In this document: positions 1-9,645 of the stretch, in pieces | Layout: each line of letters starts with the position of its first letter | Numbering within the stretch: position 1 is the first letter of the stretch | From: Anticarsia gemmatalis | Taxonomy: Eukaryota; Arthropoda; Insecta; Lepidoptera; Erebidae | Direction: 5' to 3' | Assembly: GCF_050436995.1 (NCBI RefSeq) | Contig: NC_134776.1 | Span: 19,757,001-19,821,000, forward strand | Length of the DNA stretch: 64,000 nucleotides | Program-made: the position numbers and the translations under genes | Notes under the pieces: generated by a model | What the model was told of the DNA's origin: nothing | The model's input: only the letters and a program-made list of their open reading frames with translations | The model's database searches: none

Positions 1-80
1 ACGGAGACGCCAAGTTTAAATACCACTATGCTATGCGATCACCCTTCTAAAGGATGGCAGCGCCAAGATTTGCTTAACTT
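1..80 (-). mobile_element. 5S-rRNA-headed SINE, fragment
   Basis: On the minus strand this reads like the SINE copies at 11147-11405 and 51722-51965: GTTAAGCAA, then a GGGTGATCGCATAG stretch like the end of 5S rRNA, then GGCGTCTCCGT. It is cut by the window edge. Confidence 0.6.
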
Positions 81-119
81 ACAGACATACATACACTTCT
101 GTGATTAATTTTTATTAAC

Positions 120-295
120 ATAAATGCACGTTTGGCATGTCGCAGTGCCGCGTGTATCTGTTCAGAGCCTGGTTGTTAATTTGTCTTTAGAAGTATGTAT
201 TTAGAAGCATATAAGTATGTTTATCAGATGTCGGGTTATCATAGTAAAAGCTCTACTTAGTTTTAAATCTGATGAACGTGTGTGTGTCAAAAATA
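120..295. repeat. Dispersed repeat, unknown family
   Basis: The stretch with GAGCCTGGTTGT, TAGAAGCATATAAGTATG and CAAGCTCTACTTAG-like words recurs at 36045-36180 and 41125-41280, and in part at 1985-2045. No coding capacity or clear termini are visible. Confidence 0.5.
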
Positions 296-567
296 TCTAT
301 ACTAATATTATAAAGCTGAAGAGTTTGTTTGTTTGTTTGTTTGTTTGTTTGTTTGTTTGTTTGTTTGAACGCGCTAATCTCGGGAACTACTGGTCCGATT
401 TGAAAAATTCTTTCAGTGTTAGATAGCCTATTTATCGAGGAAGGCTATAGGCTATATATCATCACGCTACGACTAATAGGAGCAGAGTACCAGTGAAAAA
501 TGTTACAAAAACGGGGATAATTATGATTCTCTTACGTGACGCAAGCGAAGTTGCGCGGGTCAGCTAG
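296..567 (+). mobile_element. Non-autonomous Helitron, Lepidoptera type
   Basis: It begins TCTATACTAATATTATAAAG, carries a (TTTG)n run, and ends with the hairpin CGCAA-GCGAAG-TTGCG followed by CGGGTCAGCTAG|T. A 5' TC, a 3' CTAG end and a hairpin just upstream are Helitron hallmarks. Full or partial copies lie at 18075, 20119, 23345, 34579, 36473, 38939 and 59555. Confidence 0.85.
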
Positions 568-625
568 TTATAAAAAAAACTATAGGTGATTCATTTGTAC
601 TCACAACATGTGTATTTGTACACAG

Positions 626-1377
626 ATACACTTCATACTTCACGAGTATCTCCACAATGAGTACAGACGCTCGTTCATAGAGCTACACTTCAAACTGTGT
701 GAGTTGTCGCCGACGCATCCGTGGTCGTGGTTCAGTGCTTTCGTGAAAGAAGTCAACTCTCATATCATTTGTCCTGCAAGCTGCTCCTGTCCGTACCCAC
801 CTGTAAGTCTTTAAGACACAGAAAATCGGTTTTTACAGTTAAATTACTACTTTGTGGTTTGATTTACACAATATAATTAGTGAATGTCCGTTGAATTATT
901 GTATTACCTACTATTTACAGCCACGCTACGTGGCTGAACATAGTTAGCAACTAACTAAAATTATAACATCTGTATATTTACCTATATTCGTAATAAATAC
1001 TATTTGATTTGATTTACGACTTGAATCACCCCATAAGTGATATTTTAGATAATACTAATTCAAAATCATAAAAATATCAGATACGGCGGTGTGAGTCGCT
1101 AGGGAATTATTGTAAATACTTTTTGTGTAAAATTAAAAATATTTATACAGTTGAAGTTCGTTTGTAAATAAAAGTCGTGCTGTTTTATAAACAATTAATA
1201 CTATTTTTTGTATTTCAGGGCAGATACGGCTTAGTGAACATGTCGTTTGAACAGGAATTTCCCAACGTATTTCCATTTGAGAAAGGAATGATTGAAATGA
1301 TAGTTCACCTTGAACCGAGTCATCAGCTGGTGTCCCATGGGTCTGTGACCATGACCTTCAAACAGAAAGGACAATGA
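626..1377 (+). CDS. 3' part of a small, probably secreted protein (two exons)
   Basis: Two exons join cleanly in phase 0: 626-802 (acceptor TTTGTACACAG, donor GTAAGT) and 1219-1377 (acceptor TTTTTGTATTTCAG, stop TGA). The 415-bp intron is AT-rich. The joined stretch encodes about 111 residues, with four cysteines in a C-P-x-x-C-x-C run just before the splice, then a G-R-Y-x-L-x-N motif and a proline/phenylalanine-rich segment F-P-N-V-F-P-F. This pattern resembles the C-terminal half of the insect DUF1091/CheB-like secreted proteins, but the match is from memory and weak. The ATG at 608 lies before the acceptor, so it is probably not the true start; upstream exons would be expected before 296 or outside the window. 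No signal peptide can be seen because the N-terminus is missing. It is the only convincing spliced gene in the window. Confidence 0.6.
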
Positions 1378-2580
1378 ACATCATCATAGTTTTATAGAAC
1401 AATTAAATTTCCACTTGCGGCTTTGCCTGTGTGGAATTTCACCTCTTGACTATAGAATTTCCAAAAAACCTCTCTTTTTTACATATTTCGTTAAATTACT
1501 TTCCTTACATTTCAGCTTATTGCGTTCAGTCGTTTTGGTTGTGCGTTGTCTGTCAGTCAGTCTCTCAGTAGATAACGAAAGAAATTTATGTATCTATATT
1601 ATCAATTATTACTTACATATTATACACATAATATCACGCCTGCTACAACCGAAGGTATTAGACTGAGTTGTTTGAAATATAATGGTAGTTTTTGAGATTT
1701 ACTTGGAAAATTTGCTTACAATGTTGATATGGTCATGCTTGCAAAGCTTTGAGAGGGAAAATAATAGGCTAGTGGAGTCAGACAATGTCTGTCCCTATGT
1801 ATGCTTATGATCTTTAAAACTACACAATGGATTTTTATGCGGTTTTTTTAATAGAAAGATTTATTCAAGGGGAAAGTTTATGTCTAAAAATTATAAAAGA
1901 TTTTTGTAAAATTACTTTCTAAAACGCACGAGGCCGGTAACGCTTGTTGCTGAAAAAACAAATAACTACCGCTAATTTCGCTTCTACAAAGCATAGTATA
2001 AACAAGTATGATTATCAGTTATCTGGCTACAGTACAAGCTCTAAGAAATCACCGTGCATGATTAGTCTAAAGATATTTCGTCATTTAAATGCAAAATAAA
2101 GATGTGAAAATGGAAAATATATTTTCCGTCGGCGAGAGTTTGCGCATAGAGCTGGTCCACTGCGCATCTTCCCCAACCCTTCTCGTGCATTGGGATGAGT
2201 ACTAGTGCTGGCAAGTGCTCGATTTGCATCCATTTTAATGGCCATTAAAACAAATTTAGAACAATTCATTAATTATTTCGTTTCATTTTCTTTTTTAAGG
2301 TATTTGTACCGTGAATGGTCCTGCCAGTTCCATTTTCACTCGCAGTACAGTTTGAACCGTTACACACAGCTTTTAACTAATTAACCTTTTTCTTAATAAA
2401 TTACTAATTTGGACACGGTTCTCAACACTTTTTTTCATGTAAAATATTTTGACCCGAAGAAAATAGTCGTTACCGGATAATAATGTATTTCTACACAAGT
2501 ATATTCGTACAGCTTACAAAACCAGTCAGATTTATTCTCCGATAGTGTACGATGTAGGAATAAATTAAAGCACTAACACA
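1378..2580. other. Non-coding, mostly unassigned
   Basis: AT-rich. A stretch at about 1765-1935 (GTCTGTCCCTATGTATGCTT, ATCTTTAAAACTAC) looks like a dispersed lepidopteran repeat of the type that carries the words 'ATTTTTATGCGGTTTTTTTAATAG'-like in short form. A fragment of the 120-295 repeat lies at 1985-2045. No gene was found in the rest. Confidence 0.45.
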
Positions 2581-2623
2581 TCGACTCCGAACGGACATCC
2601 CTAGTGCTTCTAGTGCAAGTCCG

Positions 2624-2658
2624 GCAGTTCACGTAACTCACCCGTCAGCAAAGGTCGT
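2624..2658 (+). promoter_or_regulatory. Inr + DPE core promoter of gene 1
   Basis: GCAGTT (A at 2626 taken as +1) fits the arthropod initiator TCAKTY except at its first base. GGTCGT at 2653-2658 sits exactly at +28 to +33 and fits the DPE consensus RGWYVT. No TATA box precedes it. The leader to the ATG is 89 nt. Genes 2 and 3 have the same pair at identical spacing, which is the main support. Confidence 0.7.
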
Positions 2659-2714
2659 GTGCTGATCCGGTAATACCTTAGTACTAACTACTACTAGTAC
2701 AACTTCTAGGGAAA

Positions 2715-3848
2715 ATGGCCGAATATACCATACATCCTGGAGGAAATCCAGGTGAGGGAAATCAAGTCTGGTGGGACCCAGCCGGGTGGGACCGAGCCGG
2801 GAGGTACCAAGCTGGGGGGAATCAAGCTGGGGGGAACCAAGCCGGGTGGAACCGAGCCGGGGGGATCCAAGCCGGGGGGAATCAAGCTGGGGGGAACCAA
2901 GCCGGGTGGGACCGAGCCGGGTTGAACCAAGCCGGGGGGAATCAAGCTGGGGGGAACCAAGCCGGGTGGAACCGAGCCGGGGGGAACCAAGCCGGGGGGA
3001 ATCAAGTTGGGGGGAACCAAGCTGGGTGGAACCGAGCCGGGGAAAACCAAGCCGGGTGGAACCGAGCTGGGGGGAACCAAGTCGGGGTGATCCAAGTTGG
3101 GGGGAACCAAGCCGGGGGGAATCAAGTTGGTCAAGTTGGGGGGAACCAAGCTGGGTGGAACCGAGCCGGGGAAAACCAAGCCGGGTGGAACCGAGCTGGG
3201 GGGAACCAAGTCGGGGTGATCCAAGTTGGGGGGAACCAAGCCGGGTGGAACCGAGCCGGGAGGAACCGAGCCGGGGGGAACCGAGCCGGGGGGAACCAAG
3301 CCGGGGGGAATCAAGCCGGAGGGAACCAAGCCGATGCCGAAGCCGATACAGTAGATGAGCTGGTGTTCGCCTCCCTGGCTTTGAAGGTCCTAGCCAAGCT
3401 GAAGAGCAGGGGGTGCCGGGTGTGGACAAGCAAACAGATAGAAAACATTTGCAAGAATTTGGAGGAGGAACAAGAGAAACGTACCGGAAGGCGAGCAACC
3501 CGCCAAGTTTGTTACGACGATCAGTACATCCTGATGCCGTTCCGCCGCAAGAAGCACCTGTACCTGAAAGGACTGAACCACTACGTGCCACCACTAAGGA
3601 TCGTTGCTCCGTGCGAAATGTATGGCATTCTTCGCCATGTCCACGACGCGATGGGGCACGCCCGCAGGGAAGAAATGGTGAAATATATGGTAGAGCGATT
3701 CATGATCCCGACTGCACTTATACTAGGGTATTTTAAATTATGCCCTGTGTGCACTCATGAGGTCTTCAGGCCCCGGTGCCCGCAATTGCAGGGCCTGGCC
3801 GTGATGCTGACAGTTAGAAATGCTGTCCCTTATGGTATACCTGATTAA
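2715..3848 (+). CDS. Gene 1: pentapeptide-repeat protein with integrase-like H2C2 zinc knuckle
   Basis: Single exon, 377 residues; the ATG at 2715 has a good context (GAAAATGG). Residues 1-22 are a short head. Residues 23-205 are 36 pentapeptides of the type A-G-G-N-Q, A-G-W-N-R or V-G-G-N-Q, with one three-residue break. Residues 206-377 are a compact domain paralogous to genes 2 and 3: helix with V-W-T, block R-I-V-A-P near residue 295, then H310-x4-H315 in a H-D-A-M-G-H motif, 27 residues, and C343-P-V-C346. This arrangement matches the H2C2 zinc-binding domain found at the N-terminus of retroelement and transposon integrases; KRBA2-like host proteins are the nearest named relatives I recall. 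No DDE/RNaseH core follows. Localisation is unknown; a nucleic-acid or protein-binding role is inferred. The intact frame, the core promoter and the poly(A) signal argue for a live gene. Confidence 0.85.
   Translation: MAEYTIHPGGNPGEGNQVWWDPAGWDRAGRYQAGGNQAGGNQAGWNRAGGIQAGGNQAGGNQAGWDRAGLNQAGGNQAGGNQAGWNRAGGNQAGGNQVGGNQAGWNRAGENQAGWNRAGGNQVGVIQVGGNQAGGNQVGQVGGNQAGWNRAGENQAGWNRAGGNQVGVIQVGGNQAGWNRAGRNRAGGNRAGGNQAGGNQAGGNQADAEADTVDELVFASLALKVLAKLKSRGCRVWTSKQIENICKNLEEEQEKRTGRRATRQVCYDDQYILMPFRRKKHLYLKGLNHYVPPLRIVAPCEMYGILRHVHDAMGHARREEMVKYMVERFMIPTALILGYFKLCPVCTHEVFRPRCPQLQGLAVMLTVRNAVPYGIPD
2781..3330 (+). repeat. 15-bp coding minisatellite in gene 1
   Basis: About 36 tandem copies of a 15-bp unit such as GGGGGAACCAAGCCG. 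The segment from pentapeptide 16 to 22 recurs almost exactly as 24 to 30, a secondary duplication. The array is free of stops in frame, in the +2 frame (2771-3358) and in two antisense frames. G runs of 4-6 on the plus strand are spaced by about 9 nt, which gives G-quadruplex potential. Confidence 0.95.
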
Positions 3849-4303
3849 TCAACTCGACGCTCCACTCTCAACACCCACGCATATGAAGTGTTTTCTTTTC
3901 TGTGTCAGTGTTTGTAGTTACAGTCAAATAATCACAAGTCTTGATCAAAATGTTTAACATCAATCATGCTGTTTGGAAAAAAAAGTGAAAATTCAAATTC
4001 ATTCTATTTCATTGTTTACTATTATTAGTAACATGTAGTACGTAAGTAATTATTGTAATTTAATCTTAGTATGAGATAAGTGGAAGAAATTCGAAATTTT
4101 GTAACGCGAGGGAGAAGTTTTGGAAAAAAAATTGTAACGATCTGGGAAGTCTTAGAATTAAGGAACAAAAAAAATATTAATATTGTACTCAATAATCTCA
4201 TTATTAATATAATCAAATATTGTAATCCTTAGTAATAATGCGTGTCTATCACTTCATGCAATTTCAATGTACTTGATTCTGATGTTCACTCTGATTGGAT
4301 TTC

Positions 4304-4309
4304 AATAAA
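4304..4309 (+). terminator. Poly(A) signal of gene 1
   Basis: AATAAA within TTTCAATAAAG, 456 nt after the stop. The flanking words AACCGTCT, TTATAAAACCTT and AACACACTATCACATTACA match those around the gene 2 signal at 10764. Confidence 0.75.
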
Positions 4310-4379
4310 GCATTTAACCGTCTATGGAGTTTTCTTTATAAAACCTTTATGCCCTTAAAAACTTTACAGAGATAACACA

Positions 4380-4470
4380 CTATCACATTACATACACACA
4401 TACATTAAACACTGCCCTTGCCTATAGGGTTTAGGCAGAGACGGTAGAACGCCGCATTACACAGTTGGAG
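4380..4470 (-). mobile_element. LINE/SINE 3' tail fragment
   Basis: On the minus strand it reads GTCTCTGCCTAAACCCTATAGG-like, matching the 3' tail copies at 18733, 42250, 47240 and 51500. Confidence 0.4.
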
Positions 4471-4659
4471 ATACATGAAAGTAAGTATAAAGAGTAAGTA
4501 AAATTGGGCAATTTATCGCATCTCGGTTATACAAGGCAGGCATTTATTATGAAGAACAGAGTTTAGTAAGTATGAGAGACTACTAAAGCAAATTGCAGTA
4601 CATTAAAAATACAGGATGATAGGCACACGGTTTTCCAAACGATATAGGCATCAAAAGGA

Positions 4660-4725
4660 GCTGTTACGTATCTCAGTTGACAATTATTTCAAAGCCACTA
4701 AGATTTACTTGGCTTTCTCCCATAT
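4660..4725 (+). mobile_element. Fragment of ACGTATCTCAGTTG MITE
   Basis: GTTACGTATCTCAGTTGACAA and AAAGCCACTA match one end of the inverted-repeat element at 48761-48930. The other end is not clear here. Confidence 0.4.
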
Positions 4726-6460
4726 TACAGTGATTGTTTAGTAAAATATGCATTTGTACATTGAATAGTGTCCTTTGCTAGGCTGTACGAACTTTTGAAA
4801 CGCCTCTTATGTGACAAATTACCAATCTATACTTTCATAACTTGAATCTAATACTGTACACTATGTTATTTAACTAGTTAACAGGGTTAATGAATCGCTG
4901 TCTTACCAACAACGTCGCGTAAGATCAGATTATAAAGTGTTTTGTCACTTTCAAATCAATTTCGGAATTCTATTTGAGTGAAAAATAAAAGAAAACGCAA
5001 TAAAACACTATATAACTAATATTATACATGGAGCTTCTACAATAATCTACGAAATCGAACAAATATTTATTTATATTATTATTTATTTATTATTTATTAG
5101 CAGGCTTGCAGTTATAAACAACTAGTTAATGCCTGTATCCTGGTAATTCACTATGCTGTAATCATTCATAAATATTTGTCTAGTCTTTTTTTGAATTCAT
5201 TGACAGTTTCTTGTTCTTATATTATTATTTATTCTTTCTTATAATTATATTCATTTGATTCCTATCACAATTCTATCCATCGTAACGGTTTATAAAATCA
5301 GTTAAGATAAGATAAAAAAATATATGCTTATCTGATACCGCCTAACCTCTATCAAAATAAAATAGAGAAAGGACATAGTCAAACACTTTATAATTTAACG
5401 CAGTTTCGCAAAACTTACATGGCGTTTGTAGTACGAATAAGCCGAGTTTAACTAATTGTATACTAACTATTTAGAGCAGAAATTAACAGTTTTCTATACA
5501 TTTATATTTATTCAAAACTTAAATCTCACGGGACAAAAAAAACATACAAATCTTTCAAATATCACAGTTGGAAACGGCTCGATTAATTTCAATACAAATA
5601 TAGGCTGTGTTTACTGAACCGAGACGTCGTTCTGCTTAAGTAAACATACTGAAAAAGCTTACACTGAAAGTAATAAGTGATATTGATACTTAACGTGTGG
5701 ATAAATCCGGATGACTACAATTATTAGCATTATTTATTTATTTATTTCAAACTTTATATACAGGGCTGTATAAAGGCGGACTTAATGCCAGGGGCATTTT
5801 CTGCCAGTCTACCTTGGTCTTTGTCTTGTTCTTAAATCATTAGCTGTAGGAATAAATATGAAACGCTGATGTCTAAGTGCGAAACATGGGAATGACTCGA
5901 CCAATTCGGCTATTTCTTTTACATTTATTTTCGTTAGGGTACAAGAAAATATTCTTTTAGAGAAACAACGGAAAAATTTCGACGAAAATTGTTAAATTGT
6001 TAATCAGTTTGTCACGCAAAGGAACTACGCGTGTCAGCTTTTGATAAATAATGGTTGTTGTTACGTTTTTAAGCTTGTACCAACGCACTGTTGCTTTTAG
6101 TAGTATTTTGAATTGTTCAAGAAATTAAAGTCACAGAAATCTCGTTTTCAAAGTAAAATATTGTGTTGGTATTAATGTCGCATTATAACGAAGATATCTC
6201 AAAAACGACTTGTCCAATTTTAATCAATTTTAAATGGGGTTATATGAGAAGCATTACCTTTCAAATAAATAAGGATTCATTAAAATCGATTTTCCAAATA
6301 AAGAGTTTTAAGGTGGCAAACATAAGCGAATTCAAAACCTTTTTCTTTTATTTTAAATGCGATGTAACTCCTTTATTTGGCTCGGAATTCTCCTAAAATA
6401 TATACTGAAGATAGTCTTATTTCTTTGTTTTTAAATTTGGCTATAACTTGTCTTAACTTT
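4726..6460. other. Non-coding, AT-rich
   Basis: No gene seen. Stretches of repeated ATTT at about 5065-5100 and 5730-5750, each followed by a conserved-looking tail (GCAGGCTTGCAG, CAGGGCTGTATAAAGG), resemble 3' ends of LINEs in minus orientation. The 77-codon frame at 6163 has no coding features. Confidence 0.4.
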
Positions 6461-6464
6461 TTAC

Positions 6465-6689
6465 TAATATTATAAATGCAAAACTTTGTGAGAATGTATT
6501 ATGTTTGTTACTCTTTCACGCAAATAAACACTACTGAACCGATTGCGATGAAATTTGTTATGTAGGTAACTAAAGACCCAGAATAACACATAGGTTGCTT
6601 TTTATCACGGAGTTAAGGAGGGCTTTCCCGTGTAAAGCCCAGTAATTTACACGGGAAGGGTACGGACAAAGTCGCGGGTGGCCTCTAGT
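6465..6689 (+). mobile_element. Helitron-like element
   Basis: Starts ACTAATATTATAAATGCAAA and ends GACAAAGTCGCGGGTGGCCTCTAG, with AACCGATTGCGATGAAATTTG in the middle. This is the layout of the second Helitron-like family (see 12905-13113). The insert GGGCTTTCCCGTGTAAAGCCC near 6620 is imperfectly palindromic. Confidence 0.5.
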
Positions 6690-6844
6690 CTGTTCATATT
6701 TGTAATTTCCGACGTGCGTAAATTATAATTTAAAACACAACGCTCCTTAGAAGACCTTAACTTGAGTCTGCTGAAGAGGTGCTTGAAGAGTTGCCTCGCT
6801 CTACAACATCCGAAAGCGGTCTTTGTATCATCCATCTATGTATC

Positions 6845-6930
6845 TATCTTATGGTTAGTGGTCAAACCTAATGTCAAAGTTGTTTAAGCCGCCCAAAGGC
6901 CTTTGACATGGCTTAACGATTGGTATCTTA
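6845..6930 (-). mobile_element. 5S-headed SINE, 3' fragment
   Basis: TTATGGTTAGTGGTCAAACCTA followed by GCCCAAAGGCCTTTGACATGG is the complement of the 3' part of the copies at 11147 and 51722. Confidence 0.55.
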
Positions 6931-7439
6931 AATATCTTAAAATATTTGACGAGGAAAGCCAGTTACGCTTTAACTTTGACTATCATGAGGTAATACCTTA
7001 GTTAGAATAATGCCAAAGAGTTCAAGCTACTACCAATTCATCAGTGGTTTAGTCCGAAATTATCAACTTAGTTATCGTTTTCATATACAGGTAATACAAA
7101 TGATTTTGAACAAGAATATTGACGTTTTCCTGTCGTCCGGACTTACCCTGACGCCTTACAGTTATTCCTTTTTGAACCTTATATCCTCTAACTTATCGTA
7201 CTTAAACCGTTCATACTTAGGGAAGAATACTCCAAATAAACATTCGAAAATCGGCAGTGTTTTCATTATGTATAATATTAAATTAATACAGATATTTTTG
7301 TCCAATCTTTTGGAAAGATTGGTGTCAAAAATATGCTTATTAATTAATATTATTGATTGAACAAAAATATAGTATACATGAAGAACTCATAAAAAGGAAA
7401 TTACCACCAAGACATTTATTACAATTATTTATGCTAGAG

Positions 7440-7690
7440 ACAGTTTTAAGCCTACAGTCAGAGGTTATAACCGCCCGAAAGCCTTTACCGTAGCTTAACT
7501 GACTCTTATCTTAATTGGTAACAAGCGGTGCCAACTTTTTAGGTGCCCTGCAAAGCACAAAACCGATCAGCTCAAGTTCTACCCAGCCACCTATTTATGG
7601 ATCGTCCGCGCTAAAGGTTGCTTAACCTGCAGCTCGTTTTCGGACCGGTGAGTGCTACGAGCTATGGCGGCCTCTAATAGCTAGCTCGAA
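7440..7690 (-). mobile_element. 5S-headed SINE, diverged copy
   Basis: Complement of the 5S-headed family: CCCGAAAGCCTTTACCGTAGC (3' part) through GTTGCTTAACC and GGACCGGTGAGTG (head). Heavily mutated. The region 6930-7440 on its left has no recognised feature; the 116-codon frame at 7010 is AT-rich and looks random. Confidence 0.5.
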
Positions 7691-8411
7691 TTGAGAAAAA
7701 AATATCTGAGCATATTTTTCACTGAAATTTTAAAAGTAGCTAAAAGGAAAAATTTTGCCGTCGGACCGACGAGGAAATAGCCCTACTTATGTAATTTACG
7801 AGATCGGAAAATATATATAATAAATTCTGACCGGTTTTTTTAGAACACAAAATTATATGCCTAACATAAGGTTCAAGAAAAATATTTTTTTGTAATTTTT
7901 TTATATTAAAACTAACCTAAAAACTAATTTACTTATAGAAATACACAACTACAAGTGCAGCAGTGTGCAGGGGTGCAGTGAGCGTGTGTGGGTAGAGGGT
8001 GGGTCGTGACGCAAGTGCGGGGAGGCACTAGGGATGCTAACGTCGCCCTACAAACCTCGCTACATCGATACTTTCTTACACGAAAATAGGCTACATATTT
8101 CCTCAAAAATAGTAGCCTTTTTTACTTTTTCAACTAGCTCACAAAATAAGTTGTTCATTGATTTAATACCGGGCAAAATCTGTAAAACGTAGAGCAAAAA
8201 AAAAAATTGCGAAATAATAATCTTATCTTTCTACGTCGTATAGCTTAAATCCAATCGAGAATTTGTCCTAGTCGCTTATTATGCTGTTCGGACTGTTTTT
8301 TTATACAGTCATCAAAACCCCTTATAAAATATAGTCGATAAAATTTTCATCGTACGACGCCACAAATGTCGATATACATCGTACCTCCCTAGCTCCGCCA
8401 GTTGCAGGCTG

Positions 8412-8446
8412 TCAGTCTTTGCACTATAACATCCCGGAAAGGTCGT
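8412..8446 (+). promoter_or_regulatory. Inr + DPE core promoter of gene 2
   Basis: TCAGTC at 8412-8417 is a full match to the initiator TCAKTY (A at 8414 = +1). GGTCGT at 8441-8446 is at +28 to +33 and fits RGWYVT. No TATA box is seen at -30. The leader to the ATG is 94 nt. The stretch upstream (7700-8400) holds no other recognised element; GTCGATA words at about 8333 and 8368 are only suggestive of DREF-type sites. Confidence 0.75.
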
Positions 8447-8507
8447 GCCCGTAAATAATATCATATAAAAACCAAGTCACCAGTGCAAGTGAATTAAATC
8501 AGCAAGA

Positions 8508-9053
8508 ATGTTTTCTGCTCCGTACGATCCCGCCGATGAATACGTGGACGAGAAACGCTTCAATGCCCTCGTGGACGGCATCATGCAGCAGCGCGTCAAG
8601 GAGGGCAAGTCAATGTGGAGCCGTGACAGGATTGATAAGATTATTACCAAGATGGATCAATTCAATGATCCCGAGCAAGCCGGACGCAAGAGGACTCACA
8701 TCGAGAGCTACTTCAATACCAAGTATTGCGTCATGACTTCTGGAAACAAGAAGTATCTGTTCCTGAGGTCCAGGTCTCCATCCGAGCTGCCGGTGAGGAT
8801 TGTCGCTCCGGAAGAAATCTACGGAATCCTGCAACACACGCATCAATTGATGGGCCACGCTCGCCGCTATGAGATGGCCAAATATATCCAAGACAGATTC
8901 GTGATCCCAACGGGAATAATGTATGACTTCTTCCGCATGTGCGCGGCTTGCCGTCAGGAGCTGGAAGACTCGCAGGCCGAGAATGCCCGCTGGCGCCACA
9001 TCGTAGCGCTGATGGCCATCAGGCAGACGCACATCATCCTCCACCCGAACTAA
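8508..9053 (+). CDS. Gene 2: stand-alone integrase-like H2C2 zinc-knuckle protein
   Basis: Single exon, 181 residues, TAA stop. GC-rich and evenly coding, in sharp contrast to its AT-rich surroundings. Residues 1-35 are acidic/charged, W37 opens a helix shared with the paralogues, K-R-T at 61-63 and G-N-K-K-Y-L near 79-84 lead to R-I-V-A-P at 97-101. The zinc knuckle is H112-Q-L-M-G-H117, 27 residues, then C145-A-A-C148, followed by a 33-residue tail. It lines up with genes 1 and 3 over about 130 residues. Family knowledge: H2C2 domains bind one zinc and sit before the DDE core in integrases; here nothing follows, so it cannot be a transposase. It looks like a domesticated fragment; the binding partner is unknown. 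The 3' UTR is unusual because it holds a ten-unit minisatellite. Confidence 0.9.
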   Translation: MFSAPYDPADEYVDEKRFNALVDGIMQQRVKEGKSMWSRDRIDKIITKMDQFNDPEQAGRKRTHIESYFNTKYCVMTSGNKKYLFLRSRSPSELPVRIVAPEEIYGILQHTHQLMGHARRYEMAKYIQDRFVIPTGIMYDFFRMCAACRQELEDSQAENARWRHIVALMAIRQTHIILHPN

Positions 9054-9645
9054 ATCATTTGATCACGAACGCGGACTCATTGTTATACAATTATTTAAAT
9101 TCAAATTTTATAATAACGTGCTGTTCTATTAACACAAGTTAAAAGAACCTTGTTATATCACCAACCCAGATATTTATGTTCAATAAGTATATTTGTTAAT
9201 ATTTAATTTGTAAAGAACAGCACACTTTAAAATATAATCATGTTTAACCTAGAATATAAGATAAACTATATGTAACACATGTACGAATTATATTTAATTT
9301 AGATAATTTACAGAATAATTTTTAATGTATTGTAAAGCACAACACCTAAACAAATTATAGGTTTGACTATAAACAAAATAGTAACAATACCTATAAAAAT
9401 ATGAATTTATTTATTGTTGTTAATTTTATAAGTATTTTTTGCACACTGAACATCAAAATGTGCCAATGTTGTACCCGAAACTACTCTAAAATGGCGGTAC
9501 AAGATTTAAATAAGAACTTATTTTAAGTCTTTGTTGATTAATATGTATTTAGCTTCAATTAATGTTAATTTTTATATTTATGTTAGTACATGATAGCTTG
9601 TAATCAAATATACCTTTTGAAATTATTATAGATTTAAGAGATTTT

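Noticed and set aside
217..426. 69-codon open frame
   Set aside because: It is produced by the (TTTG)n run of a Helitron.
2638..3594. 318-codon antisense frame opposite gene 1
   Set aside because: It is the 15-bp repeat read on the other strand; the conserved zinc-knuckle domain is only in the sense frame.
8610..9044. 144-codon antisense frame opposite gene 2
   Set aside because: Shadow of a GC-rich gene; no paralogue support, unlike the sense frame.
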